The notes beneath the pieces were generated by a model. That model searched no databases. It saw nothing but the letters and a program-made list of their open reading frames with translations, and had not been told where the DNA came from. Of a DNA stretch of 64,000 bases, positions 57,860-64,000 are shown piece by piece. Numbering within the stretch: position 1 is the first letter of the stretch; the number at the start of each line of letters is the position of its first letter. The DNA is from Ecdyonurus torrentis (taxonomy: Eukaryota; Arthropoda; Insecta; Ephemeroptera; Heptageniidae), in the NCBI GenBank assembly GCA_949318235.1, contig OX439136.1:14191890-14255889 (forward strand). Reading direction: 5' to 3'. A program made the translations under genes and the position numbers.

Positions 57860-58466
57860 GACATAATCTAAACCTGATTGCGATGAACAGTGATTGAAAC
57901 GGAGAGTGTGATGAGAAGAAGTGAATTCTCTCTCTCTCTCTCGCTCTTCAGATATTTATGATTAAAAATAACACTTGAGTAAAGCAATACCAAATCAAAA
58001 AAAAAAAAAAAAAAAAAAAAAAAAACGATATATTGAGAATCATTTTTAAAAAAAAAAACACTTGTAAATACTTCTTTTTATATACATTTAAAGCAACGTG
58101 AAAACAGGAAATTAAAATAGCATTCATCAGATACGTTAGCAGAATCAATAATTGTGTTGTAAATTTTCCTAAGAAAATCCAATATATTTCGTATTAAATA
58201 TCATTAATGATTATTTACTGAGTTTTTTTTTTTTTTTTTTTTACTTTTATTTTGCATTTAACTTTTTTTATGTGTTCTTTTGTTTGTATGAATTAAATTA
58301 GATTTTTTTTTATTTGCTGACTCAACAATCATTGAAACATAAACTGATTTTTAAATTCTTTTAAAAAAACAAAAATAATATGTCTGTGTATTAAAGTATT
58401 ATTTGCTTAGTATTCTAATAAATAAAATTTTACACACAAACAAATTTAAATAAATAATTTATTTTG

Positions 58467-58577
<111 letters not shown>

Positions 58578-59774
58578 AACTAATAAAATTTTAGAGCAAA
58601 GCTGAATGAATGTAAATAAAAACATATAGATTAGCAGAATTTGAGGAATGGGAGATGGTTAATGATTAATGAGTTAGACTGGCAGGTAGAAAAAAAATTC
58701 TAATTCAGGGCAAAAAATGTCTAGAGCATTAATTAATTAAGTTTATTGTATTATTAGTTTTAATTATCGGTCAGCTGCTAGTATTTCTCATATTATATGT
58801 AGAGATATATATTATATTGCATTTAATTAAGACGACATGAGCATTGATATGTGAACCAACGGAGAAACTTGAATATTACATTTTTACATATTTTAAGATC
58901 ATAAAAAAAAATTTACGAAAATTCTCAACCGTTAAGAAAGCAATGTATAAACGATGAAAGTTTACTCATTAAAACTTATATATAAAAGCAATTATATACT
59001 TAAATTTTACATTAAAACATCAAATAACTAATACTAGTACTTTATTTTCTAACAGTCAATACCTTTAATACTTTAATAAATTAATCTTTTAAAGCCTATA
59101 CTATTATATGACGTATATATAACATGTATCCACACACACATGCAATCTAGTTTCATGATAAACTCTTTAATTCTATATTAAGTCATTATTTCAAAAGATG
59201 CTACTATATAGAAGCTTACGCTGTATGTCATGAATACTTAATATGTTAATTTTCAGATGTTAATTACATTATTAAGTGCGTTAAAAAGTTTGAAATAAAA
59301 CGTGACTTGATATTCAATTTTCTAATTATATTCTTTCTAAAACTAAAACTTAGACATAAAATTATCACATCACGTTTAATAGAAGTCTTTCCAATAATAG
59401 TTCTTTATTCCTTATACTTTTATACTTAATAAACAGAATTCTGATTTACGTACATTAAGTTTATAAAAGTACACAATGGGGGGGGGGGGGGAGGGGGACG
59501 TAGAAATGAAATAATAATAATTGGGTTTTTATTAAGAGGCCAAAAAAGGTACTTACATGTTACATGGTACTCTGAATATATTTTTTAACAATAATCACTT
59601 GTCAGAGTGTTACATAATACTGTCTCAGTTGTTTAAATTAATTTATTTTACAGCAAGAAATTAGCAAACAATTGATGAATTTTTCTTTCAGAGTTTGTCT
59701 ATTTGAATATTATTATAGATTGCATGGTCATAAGTTGATAACTCATTATAGTTACAGCAACTTATGAACTATTT

Positions 59775-60040
59775 TATCACAATTTCAGTAAATGGAGGTT
59801 ATCGGTTAAAAAAATTCTTGATAAATTTCTATGGCTTAAAACACGTAAATGTATGTCTAGTAATTTCCATTAAAAATTTTCCGGGATCAGTAAAATAGTT
59901 TTCTAAAAAAAAAAAAAATAAAAAAAATAAAATAAAAAAAAAAAAAAAGGAGAAGAAGAAAAAAGGTATTTTTCCCATAAGCGTAATGTTAAATTAGAAG
60001 ATCCTTAGCTTTCCCCGCTCGCTAAAGCTCTCCAATTAGA
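59775..60040 (+). repeat. Dispersed repeat family H, copy 2
   Basis: It contains GGTTATCGGTTAAAAAAATT, TTCTATGGCTTAAAACACGT, an A-rich block, CATAAGCGTAATGTTAAATT and CCTTAGCTTTCCCCGC. It is the reverse complement of 45500-45815. Confidence 0.7.
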
Positions 60041-60140
60041 AAGATACAGTTTTTTCAGAAAATCTCATTTCATTATATTTATTTTTTATTTAATCTATAG
60101 AATCCCATTAAATGGTTTTTATTTATAAAAGGGTTGAAAA

Positions 60141-60222
60141 GGAATTCAGCTTGAACTAGACTCAAACCCGGGTGTTTGGATTCCCAGACCACTGCGTTAA
60201 CCATTACTCCATCGAAACTACT
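60141..60222 (-). repeat. tRNA-like sequence (pseudo-tRNA or SINE head)
   Basis: On the minus strand there is an A-box-like TGGAGTAATGG followed by TTAACGC, and a B-box-like GGTTTGAGTCT about 40 bases on, preceded by AAACACCCG. I see no clean acceptor-stem pairing, so a tRNA-derived repeat or relic is likelier than a working tRNA. Confidence 0.5.
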
Positions 60223-60772
60223 TCCTGTTCAACATTATTCACTGCTTTCGTTTGGTTTTTCATTACTTCCACTAAATTTACATCATACACTTACTTGAGT
60301 GGTCCTATGACAACATTTATTTGTTCAGAGTAAATAATTTCTTATATAATTTTAATCACCTGCCGTGCAGTAGAATATAAAAATATTGAGACATATCTTG
60401 TTACCTATGCTTTACAACATTATGTGTGATTCAATAAAGTACTCAAATCACCTAAAGGCTATTATAATTCCTAACTATGCTTCGAATCATAGGGTTTTAG
60501 GATTCCTTAGACTTTTTTTTTTTTTTTTTTTTTTTTTGGTGACCTAACAATTGACGAATTACAAAAATACATAACATAACAAATTCAAGTCAATATCACT
60601 TATTCATAAATTAATATGTATTGTATAATAAATTAATGTTTTAGTATAATATGGGCTAACTACAATTTAAATTGTAACAATGATGTATTAAAAAAAAAAA
60701 ATCATAAATAGAGTATGTGCATTGTGCACCATGTAATAAAATACAAATTGACGTAATGCATGACTCGTTTAA

Positions 60773-61075
60773 GGGAGTAGGTTACCGACCTTATATCTAA
60801 AAAACTAAACGTGTTTTGGTTCTAATTTTGGTGTCACTTTGTAGTTAAGGGTCACATCTAGTCGTGATAAAAATTTTATAATGTTTGACCGTCCCGAAAA
60901 AAAGAAAAAAAAAAACATTTATTTTTAACATTGGGCCTTGTGGGCTTAAAATTTCAAGAAATCATAAAATTTGCACGGTGACCCCCCAAAATTGTTATAT
61001 AGTTGAAATTGTCTCAAGCTGAAGTATCATTGCAAAATTTCAAAATTTTTTGGACGACGTCGGTCCCCTAATCCC
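60773..61075. mobile_element. 303-bp TTAA-flanked element, family G relative
   Basis: Ends GGGAGTAGGTTACCGACC and CGGTCCCCTAATCCC are imperfect inverted repeats, flanked by TTAA at 60769-60772 and 61076-61079. The internal CACGGTGACCCCCC resembles family G. Confidence 0.75.
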
Positions 61076-61689
61076 TTAAAATGCTAAAAAAATATATATT
61101 CCTTAGTATGTAAAAAAAAAAAAAGAAGAAGAAAAAAAAAATCTATAATCTAATATGTTGCGCAAGTTATTTCTTGTATGTTATTATGCTTATACTGTGT
61201 GTACCTACATTGTATTGGACATAATGTCTGTATTTGGAAACTATATAATACAATAAATAAAACCAATAAAAAAATAATCAATAACATTATTCGAAATGAA
61301 ATGACATTTCTCAGTATTGCGTGATAATTGTTCTTCAATATAATGTCATAGGTATTTTGAGTTTCTTAAAATTTGCAATAATTATTATTTTTATTTCCTA
61401 CAGATATTTTATCGTGATCTGTTAAGAAAGCTGTTTCCATTTATATTGATATAGGGCTGTAGATTTTTCCAGTGGTTGCTTTGATTAATTTGCGTGTTGA
61501 CATATCCCATATTCTTTAATTTCAGCATAATAAAATTATTTTTTATAATATTTTTTAAATATTTTAAATAATGTATGTATACAATAGTAACATTATTTGT
61601 TATAATATAATATATTCAATAAAAGCTATTGACTTAAAAATAAAAATATTTAAACTTGTTTTAAATTCTTTTATATATGAAAAAACAGA

Positions 61690-61860
61690 TAATAAATTGG
61701 TAATAAAAACAGATGGTAAATTAGGTACTACGGGATTTGGATAATTTTTTTTTTTTAAAGAAAGAAGAATCTGAAATTTTGCACAGTGATACCTTTGCAT
61801 AGGATAGTACCTTCAAATATGTAAAAAAAAATGTGGTATAGCGGGTGAGGTCATCAGTCA
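61690..61860 (-). repeat. Partial family G copy
   Basis: AAATTTTGCACAGTGATACC and CCTTCAAATATGTAAAAA, read on the minus strand, match the right half of family G. Confidence 0.5.
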
Positions 61861-62051
61861 TCATGCTAGAATTTAATTATATATTTTTTTTTTCAGTTTC
61901 AGTTTCTTTATTGATTAAAAAAAGACATATATACATACATAAATATGTGCATTATAAAAAGTGTTAACTAGCAGAAATTTTTATATAATTTAGGATAGTT
62001 TTATGTAAAATTAGTATATTTCATCAACATTTAGTTGCTTTTGAAGACAAT

Positions 62052-62055
<4 letters not shown>

Positions 62056-62090
<35 letters not shown>
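62056..62090. repeat. Short (TA)n microsatellite
   Basis: About 35 bp of TA. Confidence 0.9.
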
Positions 62091-62093
<3 letters not shown>

Positions 62094-62199
62094 CTAATTT
62101 ATTTATGATTGCAATGTTTTAACATAATGAAATAGTAAATGAGAAAATTAGTTCGATTTTTTTTTAATTAAAAAAATTGTTTTTGTAACAAATGAAACA

Positions 62200-62493
62200 G
62201 TTTTAATATTTAATGCTTTTTATGTAAAATAGAGATCTATATAAAATTAATAGTACTTATTTTTACTTAAAATTTTACTTAAGTTTTAGTCCTATGAATA
62301 ACTAATTAGTAATGAAATTAACATTACATCTCTTCATCAGATCAGATATATGTTTTATTCAATGATTATATTCTCTTACATCTGAAGATTGCGGTCCCGA
62401 ACAAAATTTTATTATAGGTAGTAACTATTGACTTTTAAAAGGTAGCATAGAGTTACGAAGTTGTTTGTTTAGATTTTAAGATGCAACCCTTAA
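62200..62493 (-). repeat. Family G copy abutting a family C palindrome
   Basis: On the minus strand it begins AAGGGTTGCATCTTAAAATC and continues through AATAAAATTTTGTTCGGGAC. Its terminal TTAA (62490-62493) is also the left target site of the family C element that follows. Confidence 0.65.
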
Positions 62494-62802
62494 AGGCGTA
62501 GAACACCGTGAACAAAAAAGTTGTGTAATATCCTAACAAACCTGAAAATCAACGTTGATTTGGCCGGAGTCATTGATATCTAATTGATTTTCCATTCACA
62601 AAATGGCACAAGCGGTCGATGACGTCACAGCTTGGGTGGTCCACGCGCGCGTAAAACAAACGAGCTGTGACTTCAATGATCGCTCGTGCCATTTCGTGAA
62701 TGGAAAATCAATTAGAAATCAATGACTCCGGCCAAATCAAGGTTGATTTTCAGGTTTGTTAGAATATTACACAACTTTTTTTGTTCAAGGTGATCTACGC
62801 CT
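62494..62802. mobile_element. Palindromic MITE family C copy
   Basis: 309 bp, AGGCGTAGAACACC to GTGATCTACGCCT, flanked by TTAA at 62490-62493 and 62803-62806. Arms carry small compensating differences, for example GATTTTCCATTCAC in one arm answered by GTGAATGGAAAATC in the other. Confidence 0.9.
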
Positions 62803-62806
62803 TTAA

Positions 62807-64000
62807 TGTATTATATTTACTGATAAATGAATACTCGTTATATGTTAATGCACATTATTTTATATAATTAAATACGTATAAATGCAACTAGCATGTTATT
62901 TTAAATTATAAGCTTTTTGCTATATGTATACATATATAATGTATAAATTAATATACAGCGTATGTATTGAATTACATAGTCTATATTATATGCAGATTAT
63001 AACATTACTTTATTATTGCATTCATATCTATTCAAATATTATAGTTAATAGATTAAATTATTAATTTATGGAATATTGAATTAATTTCAATAATAATTCA
63101 GTCTAGTGCGTTTTGCAATTAATATTAAATTTATTAAGGTCATTTTAGAATATTCTATCATGCAGTTAAAATAACGGAAATCTAAATAAATTATATTCAT
63201 GTGTAATTAAATAGATTACACATTCAATAAAATTTTGTCATCTGTGATAGATGAAACTATTTCCTTAGATTTTAAAATCAGTTATAGATAATTATTTCCC
63301 CATACCTAAAAATTATTCTCATTTCCATGCAATTTCTATTATACATGAATGTGTTATATTTTTAGTAAATTTTTAATTTATTAAATGCTATTCGTAGTGT
63401 CCACTCATTTAATACCCAAAATGACAATAATTTGAAGAAGAAGAAGATAAAGAAAAAACTGAAAGAAAAAAACTCTTTGCAAAGTAATGAGGAAGGTGAA
63501 TTCTTTTTAACCCCCACTTTTAATGACATTTTTGAAAAGAGCGTTAAAAAATTTGGAGGCGATGTTTTTTCTTAGAACGATTGGAGCATGGGAAGCATTT
63601 TTAATAAATTTTTGAAATGCTCTTCACAAAAATTTCAATTCACCTTCCTCATTGCAAGAAAAAAATGAAAGGAAAAAATATCTGTAAAGTAATTGCAAAT
63701 ATTCATTTAAATGAATCTACAAAATATACATAAATGTTTTGTGTTAAACAAAATGTTCATTTAATTTTTGATGTTCTCAACATTACTTTATTATTGCACA
63801 GAATAAGCTGGAATTTTTTTTTAACAAATAAACAAAAAAATACATTTTAAATAATAACCTCATATGACATTTAAAAACCATGCAACAATCAATATGATTT
63901 AATATAAATAATAAATTTGTATTTATTTTATTACAATTGAATAGCTCACATATTCGCATATCTCTACATATAAAACGGAATATTAATACATGAATTATCG
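62807..64000. other. Gene-free AT-rich end of window
   Basis: No gene or defined element was recognised. A weak inverted pair (AAGGTGAATTCTTTTTAACC near 63495, AATTCACCTTCCTCATTGCA near 63640) suggests a small foldback at about 63480-63660. Confidence 0.45.

Overview
This is a eukaryotic (animal) nuclear window. It is very AT-rich, with long TA and GA/CT microsatellites, poly-A/T tracts and many short non-autonomous DNA transposons. Two conserved, intron-split housekeeping genes occupy the first 17 kb; the remaining 47 kb has no recognisable gene. The two proteins look metazoan and introns follow GT-AG rules. The species cannot be named from sequence alone. A large-genome AT-rich invertebrate (arthropod or other) is my inference.

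Region 1 (1-5821, + strand): ISY1, a pre-mRNA splicing factor of the spliceosome-associated NineTeen/XAB2 complex. Six coding exons are visible, from the codon after the initiator Met to the stop. The exon carrying the start codon appears to lie left of the window. Its introns hold several inverted-repeat elements, one nested inside another.

Region 2 (5822-7715): tail-to-tail intergenic space holding a composite foldback element (6068-6500) and both 3' ends.

Region 3 (7716-16857, - strand): COG5, subunit 5 of the conserved oligomeric Golgi tethering complex. Fourteen exons join in frame into a complete protein of about 784 residues. Its introns hold at least six MITE-type insertions, including a 257-bp hAT-like element with an exact 8-bp target duplication inside an older repeat.

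Region 4 (16858-64000): a gene desert of MITEs and microsatellites. I could define these repeat families by comparing copies within the window. Family A is about 120 bp with CTCTGGCCAAAAG ends (5 copies). Family B is about 290 bp with AGGGTG ends and a TGACGTCA core (8 copies plus one relative). Family C is a 308-bp near-perfect palindrome at TTAA (5 copies). Family D is about 340 bp at TTAA (5 copies). Family E has CTATGGTAAGGCC-type ends. Family F is about 150 bp with CTCAAAAAACCT ends (2 copies). Family G is TTAA-GGG elements. Family H is a dispersed pair. There are also several single elements, including a 1.2-kb hAT-like element with an 8-bp duplication. No transposase coding sequence was recognised.

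The most informative structure is a tandem duplication at 36058-37357. One copy keeps an empty TTAA site and the other carries a family D insertion at the homologous place, which directly shows the TTAA target use and the element boundaries. I found no CRISPR array, operon, prokaryotic system or novel protein-coding system.
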